Of a stretch of 58,315 nucleotides of DNA, positions 16,951-25,633 are shown one piece after another. The stretch lies in assembly GCA_049970095.1 (NCBI GenBank), contig JBMFNP010000005.1:1-58315 (forward strand). Direction: 5' to 3'. This DNA comes from SKW197 sp049970095 (GTDB lineage Archaea; Thermoplasmatota; Thermoplasmata; Lutacidiplasmatales; SKW197). The position numbers were made by a program, and so were the translations under genes. Numbering within the stretch: the stretch's first letter is position 1; the number at the start of each line of letters is the position of its first letter. A model generated the notes under the pieces. The model was not told the DNA's origin and searched no databases. It worked only from the letters and a program-made list of their open reading frames with translations.

Positions 16951-17886
16951 ATGGATGTGCAATACATTGACGCTGCACGGGTGGTTGTAAGCATAGGAAT
17001 ATTTGCAGTGGCATCATATTCGGACTATCGCACTAGAACCATAGAGAATCATGTGTGGCTTATTGGAGGTGTTGCTGGCTCAATCTTTCTTTTTCTGCAT
17101 TTATTCCTGATCTCATCTGGGCTTATTGGCTACATTCTATCAATTTTTGCAATCGCACTTTTCTTCATTCCCTACATTGATCTGGAGGATTATGGTGTTT
17201 CTGAAACCCAGGAATTTTACATAGAATTATCCCTCTATTTTTCGCTTGCATTTGCAACATTTTTCATCGGGATTTACTGGTTTGCACCAGAGAACATACT
17301 GTCCATGGGAATTGTTGCAATCCAGGTGCTGATAAGAGTATTCTATGAACTGAACATAATCCACGGCGGCGCAGATGCAAAAGCCCTAATGCTAATTGGA
17401 TTGATGTTTCCCTCATACCCACGGATTCTTGTACTTCCGCTTTTCGTTTCGGAAATCCCGTTGCTTGAACAGATGTTTCCTTTTGCACTTACAGTACTGT
17501 TCAATGCAGTGGTATGGTTTATCTTTTATCCATTGGTATTGTTGATTTACAATGCAACCAGAGGCGATCTGAAATTTCCAGCTGCGTTGTTCGGGTATAA
17601 GCTTCCGTTAGAGAGTGTGAAAAAGAAGTATGTATGGTTGATGGAACATCCTGTAGAGGGGAAAATTGTTTTCAGGTATTCTCCAGATAAAGACGACGAT
17701 GAGGGTATCAAAGAGGAGATTATTGAGTTAGAAAAACTTGGAAAAAAAGATGTATGGGTGACGCCGCAAATTCCGTTTATTATTCCCATTTCAGTCGGGC
17801 TAGTAATCAGCATCATATTTGGAAATGTGTTTTTTATAATCACAGGAATCTCTGTGCTGCACACCCTTCTGAGCCAAGCCCATTGA
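16951..17886 (+). CDS. A24-family prepilin/preflagellin peptidase-like membrane protein
   Basis: About 311 residues with roughly seven hydrophobic segments. The two catalytic aspartates of the A24 family are visible: D25 in ASYSDYRTRTIENHVW and D142 in IIHGGADAKALMLIG (GxGD-like). These membrane aspartyl proteases cut class III signal peptides of archaeal pilins and archaellins. A polar cytoplasmic insert (about 215-270, with PDKDDDEG) separates the last membrane segments. ATTATATACT (16921-16930) is about 27 bases before ATG 16951, giving a leaderless start; the frame is open to 16882 but those codons lie upstream of the promoter. No pilin gene is adjacent. Confidence 0.85.
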   Translation: MDVQYIDAARVVVSIGIFAVASYSDYRTRTIENHVWLIGGVAGSIFLFLHLFLISSGLIGYILSIFAIALFFIPYIDLEDYGVSETQEFYIELSLYFSLAFATFFIGIYWFAPENILSMGIVAIQVLIRVFYELNIIHGGADAKALMLIGLMFPSYPRILVLPLFVSEIPLLEQMFPFALTVLFNAVVWFIFYPLVLLIYNATRGDLKFPAALFGYKLPLESVKKKYVWLMEHPVEGKIVFRYSPDKDDDEGIKEEIIELEKLGKKDVWVTPQIPFIIPISVGLVISIIFGNVFFIITGISVLHTLLSQAH

Positions 17887-17946
17887 TCTCACCTATTTAC
17901 AAGTAAATACATTTAAATACTTTTCTGATAATTCCACTATGAGAAT

Positions 17947-18252
17947 ATGGTTGAAGAAAAGGAAAAGGTTGTCGCCGAGCAAACACAAAAAAAGGACAAA
18001 TGGATTGAGGCGATCATAGAAGGGCGGAAACTGGAGAATTACACAGAATACAAAACCAAAGAGATGCATGTGTGCTTTCTGTGTGAAACTATCTGTTATA
18101 AGCGTACTCCTGTAAAGAAACTCGGAAACAAATACATCTGCATAAACTGTCTCAAAACCCTCAAGGAGCTCATAGATAATCTTGAAATATGGGAGAATGA
18201 AGTGAATATTGATAAAGATCTCCAAAAACAGATACAGGAAAGTTTGAGGTAG
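17947..18252 (+). CDS. small four-cysteine zinc-finger protein
   Basis: 101 residues. A lysine/glutamate-rich N terminus is followed by CFLCETICY and, after 18 residues, YICINCLKTL, two CxxC knuckles that would bind one zinc. A helical C terminus (KELIDNLEIWENEVNIDKDLQK) may mediate dimerisation. No named family recognised; DNA, RNA or protein binding are all possible. ATTTAAATACTTT (17909-17921) lies about 30 bases before ATG 17947, indicating a leaderless start. It converges with hypD. Confidence 0.75.
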   Translation: MVEEKEKVVAEQTQKKDKWIEAIIEGRKLENYTEYKTKEMHVCFLCETICYKRTPVKKLGNKYICINCLKTLKELIDNLEIWENEVNIDKDLQKQIQESLR

Positions 18253-18271
18253 GAATAGTGTGAGTTTTGGC

Positions 18272-19363
18272 TTATTTTTTCATGCCTCTGTAATTCCACT
18301 CAATAGCGCATCCTCCCTCAAAACTTACCATGCATGGTCCAACTGGGTGGTTAGGATTACACGCCTTGCCAAAAAGGGGGCAATCCCGTGGCTCACATAA
18401 TCCTCTGAGCACTTCTGCACATCTGCACCCACTTGGTTCCTCAAATTCTTGAGACCATATTTCTTTAAGTATGTCCTCATATTTTTTTCTTGCATTCAAC
18501 TCAGAATATTTATCGCTAATTTCCAGTCCGCTTCCAGGAATAACAGGGAAACCACGCCAGGGTACATCTACAGGTTTAAACACCTCACGCATGACCGCCT
18601 GGGCTTTAACATTTCCTTCAGCCCTTACCACGCGCCTGTACTCATTTTCCACTTCAGCTTTCCCTTCTTTAATCATCTTTGCAAGCATATAAACGCCCAT
18701 CAGAAGGTCAAGTGGCTCAAAACCCGCAATCACCTGTGGCATTCTGAATTCCTCAGCCAGTTTTTTATATGGTTGCATTCCAATGATCGTACTCACATGC
18801 CCAGGTTCTATTAACCCCTGCAATCTTGTTTCACCCATCTTAATGAGGGCTTCAAGTGCAGGTGGTACCGTCCGATGACACGAAAGTACCGAGAAATTCT
18901 CTGTTCTGGAATGTGCTGCAGCATCAAGCACCGCCGAGGCTGTGGAAGGTGCCGTTGTTTCAAACCCGACACCGATGAATACCACTTCCTTCCCTTTTTC
19001 TGCAATTTTCAGGGCATCATCTACACTATAGACTATTCGCACATCACACCCCTCTGCTCTCGCTTTATTCAGAGAGCCGGATTTTGAAGGTACCCGTGCC
19101 ATGTCTCCAAAAACCGCAATACTTTTCCCATTTCTTGCAAGGGCTAGGGCTTCTTCAATCTCTCTGGGAGTGGTCACACACACAGGGCAACCAGGTCCCT
19201 GTCGCACATCTATACCAGCACTTTTAAACATTACATCAAGTCCGTGCCTCACCAGGGTATCCTGATGTGTACCACACACATGCATAATGGTAATCTCCAA
19301 TTCCATCTCCTTTAGCTTTTCTACGATTTTATCCGCAATTTTTTTATCATTGAGCCCGAGCAT
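18272..19363 (-). CDS. hypD: hydrogenase maturation protein HypD
   Basis: With HypC, HypD assembles the Fe(CN)2CO unit of NiFe hydrogenases. 363 residues, the normal length. Conserved cysteines: C30 in MHVCGTHQDT, C59 and C62 in GPGCPVCVTTPREIE, and a C-terminal 4Fe-4S region (CRCAEVLRGLCEPRDC and following). It starts one base after the hypA stop codon, so they form an operon. The obvious client is the Ech-type hydrogenase at 39063-44207. HypB, C, E and F are not in the window. Confidence 0.97.
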   Translation of the reverse strand: MLGLNDKKIADKIVEKLKEMELEITIMHVCGTHQDTLVRHGLDVMFKSAGIDVRQGPGCPVCVTTPREIEEALALARNGKSIAVFGDMARVPSKSGSLNKARAEGCDVRIVYSVDDALKIAEKGKEVVFIGVGFETTAPSTASAVLDAAAHSRTENFSVLSCHRTVPPALEALIKMGETRLQGLIEPGHVSTIIGMQPYKKLAEEFRMPQVIAGFEPLDLLMGVYMLAKMIKEGKAEVENEYRRVVRAEGNVKAQAVMREVFKPVDVPWRGFPVIPGSGLEISDKYSELNARKKYEDILKEIWSQEFEEPSGCRCAEVLRGLCEPRDCPLFGKACNPNHPVGPCMVSFEGGCAIEWNYRGMKK

Positions 19364-19364
19364 T

Positions 19365-19745
19365 TTAGTCCTCCTCCAGTTCCATGTTGATACTTTTTAT
19401 AGCACATTCCCTGCCCCTCACCACCTCAACCTTTCCGCCGCATGAAGGGCACCTAAATACTGGCAACATCACATGGTATATATCTGCATTCTCATATTGG
19501 AGTGCCCCCGTGTACCCGCATTTTTCGCACTTAACAACTGGCTCAATCTCAAGAATTTCAAGAGCTGCGCCCTCAAGCATTGTGTCTTTTGTGAGCACTT
19601 CAAACGCAAATTTCAACTGCTCACTGCCAAGAAATGTAAGTTTCCCGATTTCCAGAATTACCTTTTCCACCGCCTTCACCCTGTATTCCTTTAGTTTGGA
19701 AAGGATTGTATTGACAATGCTCTGCATCGCAGAAAATTCGTGCAT
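19365..19745 (-). CDS. hypA: hydrogenase nickel insertion protein HypA
   Basis: Nickel metallochaperone for NiFe hydrogenase. About 126 residues from MHEFSAMQSIV; His2 is the family nickel ligand, which decides the start. The zinc site is CEKCGY...CPSCGG, here with a slightly long spacing. A TATA-like TTATATTCC (about 19763-19771) lies about 23 bases before ATG 19745, so the ten codons upstream in frame are promoter rather than coding. hypD follows directly. Confidence 0.95.
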   Translation of the reverse strand: MHEFSAMQSIVNTILSKLKEYRVKAVEKVILEIGKLTFLGSEQLKFAFEVLTKDTMLEGAALEILEIEPVVKCEKCGYTGALQYENADIYHVMLPVFRCPSCGGKVEVVRGRECAIKSINMELEED

Positions 19746-19811
19746 CAGTTCAGGAGAGGGCTGGGAATATAACAAAGTTGCGGTAGTTTTCGTTACATGG
19801 ATGTGTTGCAG

Positions 19812-21602
19812 TTATGCATGTTTGCGGAGAAGAATGTACATGGAAACAAAAGCCACGGAGACGCACGCAATAAGAACCCCCCCAATCACCAGAGGTGTAT
19901 AATCCTGGTTCTCACTTCCGAGTTCCTTTAATTTCGTGAGCTTTTCAGGAACAACATATGTGTCGCCAGAAAATTCTTCGTTTTTGAGGGTGAGAATTGC
20001 TTTTTCATATCCAGGTGCGGTAATTGTGATGGTATAATTCAGAAGAACTGGCAGGTCTTTGAAGATAAAGATGCCATTTGCATCTGTGTAGTTGATAAGA
20101 AGTAGGGTGCTATTTAAGGCGCGGAGTTCTACTTCTGCGTTCTCTACAGGTTTTCCCGCAGCGTTTTTGACAACACCAGTTATATTAATTGTAAGGTTGT
20201 ATATTCTTGGATAGAGGTAAATGTCTATCTGCAAATCTGTTTCGTTTAGAGTGAATGTGAGGGTGTGAGAGGTGTAATTTTCGCAACTGGCAGTCAGTTT
20301 GTAGCTCCACCCTGTCCTCAGAAGAAAAGCAAAACTTCCGTTTTCATCTGTAATACTACTTACTCCTTCAGGTTCTATCACTACAAGTGCAGAGGCAAGC
20401 GGTATCTGGGAGATTGCATCATAGACTTTCCCATGCACCTTTCCATTCTCATATTCCGGGCGCAGATAGAAATCAACTGTTTTTGTTTCATTTTGGGAAA
20501 GCATGCAATATGTATGATTTTCTATGTAGCCCTCCTTCTGACACTTCACAGTGTAATTTATACCCGGCAGAAGTTCAAGATAATAATATCCCGAATTGTT
20601 TGACACTGCTGAAAGATTACCAGGTATGGCAACTATTATGGCAGAGGCAAGAGGTTCATGTGTATGGTTATCATATACGAATCCCTCAATTCTGCAGATA
20701 GTCTGAGCTATGGGTGTGAGAGCAATATCTACTCTCACAGTTTCCCCGTAGCCAACATACACACTTTTGCTTCCGCTCTGGTAGCCTTCCGCAGTTGCAT
20801 ATAAGGTGTAATCCAGATTTCCTGCCACAGTAATATTGTAGTAGCCCTGGTCATCTGAGTATGTGGTGATGTTACTTGGGACTGTGTGAATCTCGGCATT
20901 TGCTATTCTAGCCCCATTTGTGGCATCAAACACATAACCAAAGATATATCCAATTCTTTCTTTGATTGGTGTCATATAGAAAGTAACATTTAAACTTCCA
21001 TTCGGTTCTAAAAACACGAAAGTAGATGCATCAAAATATCCACTTGCATTTGCAGTAATTGTGTAATATGTGCTCCCCTTTGCAGAGACAGAGAAATACC
21101 CTGTTTCATTTGTTGTAGCGGTAATATTTTCAGGAGAGAAGCTTACAATCGCACCAGAAATCGGGGTGCCCAGCATTCCATCAAGCACAAAACCGAATAT
21201 TGTGCCATTTTCAAAGGAGGTGCCCAGCGGAAAAAGAAGAATGTCTATGTGAAGCGTCTGGTTCAGTTCACAGGAGACCGTTTCCTCATGTGAAAGATAG
21301 CCATCGGCAGTCACATTTACGGTATAGTTTCCGCCAGCAGGAAGTGAAACTGAGAAGCTACCATTACTGTCTGTTTCGGTAGTAAAATTACCAGGCTCAA
21401 TGTGCACCCTTGCCTGAGGAACTGGGGCATATGAGGTCGCATTCAGCACATGTCCTTCCAGAACCGTACTTTGAGGTGTAAATCCTACCTGAGCAGAGAA
21501 TGTTGGGGGTATGCAAAATAGAAGAGAGGAGAAAACAATTATAGAGGTGAAAGTGCGTAGCATGGTCTTTCTCTGTTTTCCCTCACACCCTATCCTTTTC
21601 AT
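19812..21602 (-). CDS. secreted surface protein with six carboxypeptidase-regulatory-like repeats
   Basis: About 596 residues. A basic N terminus and hydrophobic stretch (FTSIIVFSSLLFCIPPTFSA) form a signal peptide. Six tandem ~80-residue domains follow, each opening like FGYVFDATNGARIANAEI, with a central D..GYY or NGSF turn and a closing GYxxxxxxV, the CarboxypepD_reg (transthyretin-like) pattern. The C terminus has a transmembrane helix (LVIGGVLIACVSVAFVSMY) and RKHA. The many NxT/NxS sequons suggest glycosylation. The start is chosen from AATATTTATTA (about 21626-21636), 28 bases before ATG 21602; the frame is open 56 codons further. It is divergent from rpa. The likely role is cell-surface architecture or adhesion. 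Confidence 0.85.
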   Translation of the reverse strand: MKRIGCEGKQRKTMLRTFTSIIVFSSLLFCIPPTFSAQVGFTPQSTVLEGHVLNATSYAPVPQARVHIEPGNFTTETDSNGSFSVSLPAGGNYTVNVTADGYLSHEETVSCELNQTLHIDILLFPLGTSFENGTIFGFVLDGMLGTPISGAIVSFSPENITATTNETGYFSVSAKGSTYYTITANASGYFDASTFVFLEPNGSLNVTFYMTPIKERIGYIFGYVFDATNGARIANAEIHTVPSNITTYSDDQGYYNITVAGNLDYTLYATAEGYQSGSKSVYVGYGETVRVDIALTPIAQTICRIEGFVYDNHTHEPLASAIIVAIPGNLSAVSNNSGYYYLELLPGINYTVKCQKEGYIENHTYCMLSQNETKTVDFYLRPEYENGKVHGKVYDAISQIPLASALVVIEPEGVSSITDENGSFAFLLRTGWSYKLTASCENYTSHTLTFTLNETDLQIDIYLYPRIYNLTINITGVVKNAAGKPVENAEVELRALNSTLLLINYTDANGIFIFKDLPVLLNYTITITAPGYEKAILTLKNEEFSGDTYVVPEKLTKLKELGSENQDYTPLVIGGVLIACVSVAFVSMYILLRKHA

Positions 21603-21689
21603 GTGAGAGTAGTTCATGGAGGAGTAATAAATATTGGGAGATATAACATTTTTCAAAGTGCCTTCACTTTCACTTACCTCTCCCCTAAA

Positions 21690-21698
21690 GATATATAA
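21690..21698 (+). promoter_or_regulatory. TATA box of the rpa operon
   Basis: GATATATAA at 21690-21698, about 25 bases before a predicted transcript start near 21720. The ATG is at 21749, so unlike most first genes here this transcript would have a ~28-base leader, which contains a small hairpin and GGACGGTGA before the ATG. Confidence 0.55.
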
Positions 21699-21748
21699 AC
21701 CCCTATTGCAATGTGCAATTGGGGTAAAGCCCCCAGGACGGTGAAAAA

Positions 21749-23071
21749 ATGGAAAAAGAAAAAATCGCATCCCTGATTGAAGAAATCGCCAGGATGCCAG
21801 AAATGAAAAATGTGCCGAGAGAACAGATAGAAGCGACTGTGAACGAAATTCTGAGCAAAGGTATAAACCTAAAGCCAGAAGAAGCGAAGAAAGTACTCCT
21901 CAACAGATTAGCACCAGAAACCGTAAGCTCTGGAGTGATTCAATCACTTGCAGATCTGAGACCAGGCATGAGAAATGTGAGCGTGGCAGGTAAGGTGCTG
22001 TTTGTTGCAGAGGGTACAATCCAGACAAAAGACGGAACTGAAAAGAAGGTTTTGAAAGGGCTGATTTCTGACAATACAAAGAAACTTAATTTTGTTGTCT
22101 GGAACCCTGATAAGTATACCCACATTGTGGAAAAAGGCGCTGTGCTTGTGTTCAAAAACATATACACCACGGAGTGGCAGAAAGAACCCCAGATAAACAC
22201 ATCTGAAAGCACTGAGATTCTAGCAGGCGAGGACTCTGTGCTTCCAAATTACAGGCTAGGCACAATGGCAAAGATAAAAGACCTTCCAGCAATTAAATAT
22301 CCTGTAACCATGGATGTAAGAATACTGAGCGTGGAAAAGAAAGTGGTAAATGTGAATGGTGCGGAAAAAACGCTTTATTCGGGAATTGTGGCTGATGAAA
22401 CTGGTGTGGTGAGATTCACTTCATGGGTTGATTTTGATTTCAAAGAAAACGAAGTAATCAGAATAAACGGAGCTTACAAGAAAATCTGGAAGGATATGCA
22501 ATCTATAGTACTGGATGAAAAGAGCAGGGTGGAACGCCAGGATGATTCAAGGTTGCCACCTGCCACAGAACTTTTGAAACCCAGGGAGGTTGTTATTGAA
22601 GAAATATATGAGAACGAGCACTGCAACTTCTCAAATGTGAAAATAGAGGGATTTTTGATTGAGATAAAAGATGGGTCTGGACTGATATATAGATGTCCAG
22701 ATTGCGGGTTAGTGCTCCGTGATGGAAAATGCAAGAACCACGGAGTTGTGAAAGATAGCAGGGTGGACCTCAGAATCAAGGGTGTATTTGATGATGGTAC
22801 TGGGGCAATAATTGCAGTATTCCCACAGGAGGTGTGCGAAAAATTGCTAGGAAAGAGTATAACAGAATATCAAGCTCTTGTGGGGAAGAATGGCATAACA
22901 AACCCTGCAATTCTGGATATTAATTCCAAGTTGCTTGGCAGGTGCTTGCAGTTGATAGGGGATGCTATTGGTGGGGATTTAGGAACCACATTCATTGTGA
23001 GGGATGCAAACAGCCTGCAAATTGACTGGAAAGTGAGGGCAGAATCCATTTTATCAGAGATGGAGGTGTGA
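21749..23071 (+). CDS. rpa: replication protein A (single-stranded DNA-binding)
   Basis: Euryarchaeal RPA, 440 residues, with an N-terminal helical segment and then three OB-fold segments (around residues 70-165, 180-270 and 290-400), each with the V.G.V...... EG..kv..G.vaDET type pattern. A zinc finger YRCPDCGLVLRDGKCKNHG lies in the third, as in archaeal RPA. It coats single-stranded DNA in replication and repair. The downstream RPA-associated gene starts within 3 bases of the stop, and pcc1 follows, a well-known euryarchaeal order. Confidence 0.95.
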   Translation: MEKEKIASLIEEIARMPEMKNVPREQIEATVNEILSKGINLKPEEAKKVLLNRLAPETVSSGVIQSLADLRPGMRNVSVAGKVLFVAEGTIQTKDGTEKKVLKGLISDNTKKLNFVVWNPDKYTHIVEKGAVLVFKNIYTTEWQKEPQINTSESTEILAGEDSVLPNYRLGTMAKIKDLPAIKYPVTMDVRILSVEKKVVNVNGAEKTLYSGIVADETGVVRFTSWVDFDFKENEVIRINGAYKKIWKDMQSIVLDEKSRVERQDDSRLPPATELLKPREVVIEEIYENEHCNFSNVKIEGFLIEIKDGSGLIYRCPDCGLVLRDGKCKNHGVVKDSRVDLRIKGVFDDGTGAIIAVFPQEVCEKLLGKSITEYQALVGKNGITNPAILDINSKLLGRCLQLIGDAIGGDLGTTFIVRDANSLQIDWKVRAESILSEMEV

Positions 23072-23073
23072 GA

Positions 23074-24081
23074 ATGGCGAGTGCAAAAACCTGGAAAAAG
23101 GCAACCCGGAGAGAGGTTGCCTGCAGAGTTTTTTCCTTTGAACTTGCAGAAACATCCTCGGAAGAGAAGGGCATTCCTTCGTTGAGTGAAGAGGAGAATA
23201 GTGCGAGAGAGGATGCAGCAAGTAAAGTACCAAATTATGTGATTACCCCCACAGGTCTCAGAGTGAACAGGGTGCTTGTTGTTGGCAAACTCATATCCAT
23301 TCCAAAACAGATTGGTGACAAAGAGATGTGGAAAATAGAACTCTCAGACGGACTGGGGACATTCTATGCGGTGACAAGTAATTTTCAAGCACAACCGCTG
23401 GAATATGTGAAAGAGATAGTGAAAAATCTAGATATACCAAAGATTGTGTTTCTTGTGGGAAAGGTTAAAACCTACAGCCCAGATGGTAGCAGATTATATG
23501 TTTCAATAAGACCAGAAGTCATGTGCGACTCTAATATGGATGCACATTATTACTGGTTACTCCAGAGTGCTACATTTCTGCTCAGGAGAATAGACTGCAT
23601 CCGTGAGTTAAGCAAAATGGAGCCTCCAAACCTCAATAACCTTATTTCCTTAGGGTTTACAAGAAGCGAGGCAGAATGTGCTCTGCGTGCTAAGGATTTA
23701 TATGGCATTGATGAGGAAAGGCTTGAAAGATACAGAGCATTTGCAGTCAACGCTCTGAAAATTGTGTGTGGAGAGGATGAGCTGACAGAGGTATGCCCGA
23801 AAAATTACATAGCAGATGTGGAAGGGTCATCTGAAAATAGCATCATGGACACAAATTCTCTCCCAGAACCGCACCTTGATGCAGATGAAAATATGCTGTA
23901 TGAGATGATAAAAAACTACGATGATGATGGTGTGAGCATGGAGGAACTGACAGAACTCACAGAGATGAATAAGGATAAAATTGAATCATTGGTGCTTTCA
24001 CTCATTGAAAAAGGGCTTATAGATGAACCAGAACCTGACAAATTCAGGGTAATCGTAAGTGAAGATAATGAAGAAGATTAA
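23074..24081 (+). CDS. RPA-associated OB-fold protein
   Basis: About 335 residues, of the COG3390 type that accompanies euryarchaeal rpa. It starts MASAKTWKKATRREVACRVF; the OB-fold is at about 70-150 (RVLVVGKLISIPKQIGDKEMW, then SDGLGTFYAVTS). The C-terminal ~70 residues resemble a winged helix (MLYEMIKNYDDDGVSMEELTE). ATG 23074 follows the rpa stop by 2 bases; a GTG at 23068 overlaps it and is less likely. Its 3' end overlaps pcc1. Inferred partner of RPA on single-stranded DNA. Confidence 0.88.
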   Translation: MASAKTWKKATRREVACRVFSFELAETSSEEKGIPSLSEEENSAREDAASKVPNYVITPTGLRVNRVLVVGKLISIPKQIGDKEMWKIELSDGLGTFYAVTSNFQAQPLEYVKEIVKNLDIPKIVFLVGKVKTYSPDGSRLYVSIRPEVMCDSNMDAHYYWLLQSATFLLRRIDCIRELSKMEPPNLNNLISLGFTRSEAECALRAKDLYGIDEERLERYRAFAVNALKIVCGEDELTEVCPKNYIADVEGSSENSIMDTNSLPEPHLDADENMLYEMIKNYDDDGVSMEELTELTEMNKDKIESLVLSLIEKGLIDEPEPDKFRVIVSEDNEED

Positions 24082-24352
24082 GCAGGGAAAATTTTCAGTA
24101 AGGGTTTCAATTCCCCTCTCAGTGGATGTGGCAATCCCTACTTTGAATGCCCTTCAGGTAGAACTTAATGAAGAGGCGCAGAAGGAGGCAAACCAGAGAA
24201 CAAGTGTGAGATTGGAATACATAAACAATACTCTAATACTCACAATATCCTCTTCTGATCTAAGCAGTTTGAGGGCTGGTCTGAATTCATACATTAGATG
24301 GTTAAACTTAGCAATTGAAAGCGTAAAGCTGTGCTCTGGTACCCCATGGTAG
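24068..24352 (+). CDS. pcc1: KEOPS complex subunit Pcc1
   Basis: About 94 residues, the size of Pcc1. Family core: RVSIPLSVDVAIPTLNALQVE followed by LILTISSSDLSSLRAGLNSYIRW. In the KEOPS complex, which makes t6A37 in tRNAs, Pcc1 is the dimerisation platform for Kae1. ATG 24068 lies inside the end of the upstream gene (14-base overlap), indicating translational coupling. Third gene of the rpa operon; the insertion sequence begins about 45 bases after its stop codon. Confidence 0.88.
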   Translation: MKKIKQGKFSVRVSIPLSVDVAIPTLNALQVELNEEAQKEANQRTSVRLEYINNTLILTISSSDLSSLRAGLNSYIRWLNLAIESVKLCSGTPW

Positions 24353-24398
24353 CCCATCCCTGATGTTCTCTAATTTTTCTACATCCCCCGTTCCTCCG

Positions 24399-25582
24399 GA
24401 TATTCCACAAAATCCGTTACATCTCCAATTTAAGATTTCTGTTTCTGACGGGAGCGTAGAAAAATAAAATACTAACATGTTTTTCTGGTAATTATGAATG
24501 ATAAAAAGTCAAGAAATTAAAGAAAACAGGACAGAAGAATTAGAGAGCTTGGTGAAAAGTGTGGAATCATAGAATAAATCTACACACCCGTTTCTGACGA
24601 AATAATGAACAAGGATAGAATAGCAAAAAAAAATAAGATTCAATAACCTATTTCTACCCAGAGGGAGATTCAACTCCGCTTCCTCGGCAGGAGTTTTACC
24701 TAGCCCTTGATGTGTTCTAATGAAATTGTAGACAATATTTCTCAGTTCTATGAAAGCTTCGGCGGCATCTGAGCTTTTGAACCCTCTCATTACTTTGGAC
24801 CTTTGTTTAAAGTCTTCATTGAATCTTTCGATTGGATTATTATTGTACTTCAATCCATATTTCTTGCAAGCTATAGGAACTCCAAAGACCAGTTTCGCAA
24901 ATCGGTAGAAATAATAGTTGAACCCAATTTTATATCCCTCAAAACCATCTGAAACAAAAGTTATTAACTTCCTTTTCTTAGCAGGTTTATCTTTTTCCCT
25001 TCTCCAGATACCCACAACCTGCTCATTTATCTTCATTTTTATCTTTCCGAAATGTTCTCTACACTTTTTCTTACTTCTGTGCCTTGTAAAAGTTGTGGCA
25101 AGGTTATACTTAGTCTTACTGTCTTTTGAGTTGATGGAGTAGTAGCTCCTTCCTTTCACTTTTACGTAAACTTCATCTGTGTGTATTCTCCCTTTTACTT
25201 TTGGCTTTAATTTTCTCTCAAAATTTGAGAGCAATCGTGCATATTTCTTCACCCAGTAAAGAATTGTACCATCGTAGAGGTAGTAGCCTTCATGCTGGTA
25301 CATGTAATCTCTTATTTTACTAAGCGATAAACCTTCCGCATATAAATGAAGTGTCTTGACTATGATCTCCTTGGGATAAGTCATACCTTCAAAACCATCA
25401 TGCTCAATAAAATACTTCTTACATCTCTTACACCAGTATTGCTGTTTTGTAACGTATTTATTTTTTCGAGTGCCGCGTTTCACTACTACACTTTCATCTT
25501 TGCAGTAAGGACAATGCATTCCCATCCCCGTTAAGGTGTATCGCAAGCTGCCTAATAAATGTTACGGAAATGAAGGAATATC
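24399..25582. mobile_element. insertion sequence with a single DDE transposase
   Basis: Imperfect 26-base inverted termini flank the transposase. The left end, 24399-24424, reads GATATTCC, 6 bases, TCCGTTACATCT. The right end, 25557-25582 read on the minus strand, is GATATTCC, 6 bases, TCCGTAACATTT; spacing is identical and 19 of 26 positions match. The element is about 1.18 kb. I see no target-site duplication, so the insertion may be old or the tips may be a few bases off. It sits between pcc1 and the phosphofructokinase operon, with its right end about 10 bases from the TATA-like box of the latter. Confidence 0.65.
24509..25525 (-). CDS. IS transposase, DDE type with N-terminal zinc ribbon (IS6/IS240-like)
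   Basis: About 338 residues. The N terminus has a zinc ribbon (CPYC...CKRCKKYF) and a helix-turn-helix region (LSLSKIRDYMYQ). The DDE core is visible: IHTDEVYVKVKG (first Asp), ITFVSDGFEGY (second Asp) and NNNPIERFNEDFKQRSKVMRGF (Glu), the arrangement of IS6/IS240-type enzymes; exact family assignment needs a database. The frame starts at a TTG (25546), but ATG 25525 begins right before the ribbon. The C-terminal ~40 residues are unusually hydrophobic. The frame is intact, so the element could be active. Confidence 0.88.
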   Translation of the reverse strand: MGMHCPYCKDESVVVKRGTRKNKYVTKQQYWCKRCKKYFIEHDGFEGMTYPKEIIVKTLHLYAEGLSLSKIRDYMYQHEGYYLYDGTILYWVKKYARLLSNFERKLKPKVKGRIHTDEVYVKVKGRSYYSINSKDSKTKYNLATTFTRHRSKKKCREHFGKIKMKINEQVVGIWRREKDKPAKKRKLITFVSDGFEGYKIGFNYYFYRFAKLVFGVPIACKKYGLKYNNNPIERFNEDFKQRSKVMRGFKSSDAAEAFIELRNIVYNFIRTHQGLGKTPAEEAELNLPLGRNRLLNLIFFCYSILVHYFVRNGCVDLFYDSTLFTKLSNSSVLFSLIS

Positions 25583-25592
25583 ACATTCCAAA

Positions 25593-25604
25593 AAATTTAT
25601 TATA
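25593..25604 (+). promoter_or_regulatory. TATA-like box of the pfk-mtnA operon
   Basis: AATTTATTATAC, preceded by a purine-rich run that could be the BRE, about 30-35 bases before ATG 25634. The right end of the insertion sequence (25582) lies only about 10 bases upstream. Confidence 0.55.
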
Positions 25605-25633
25605 CCAAGAAATATCTTCTCCCTTGTGGGACC

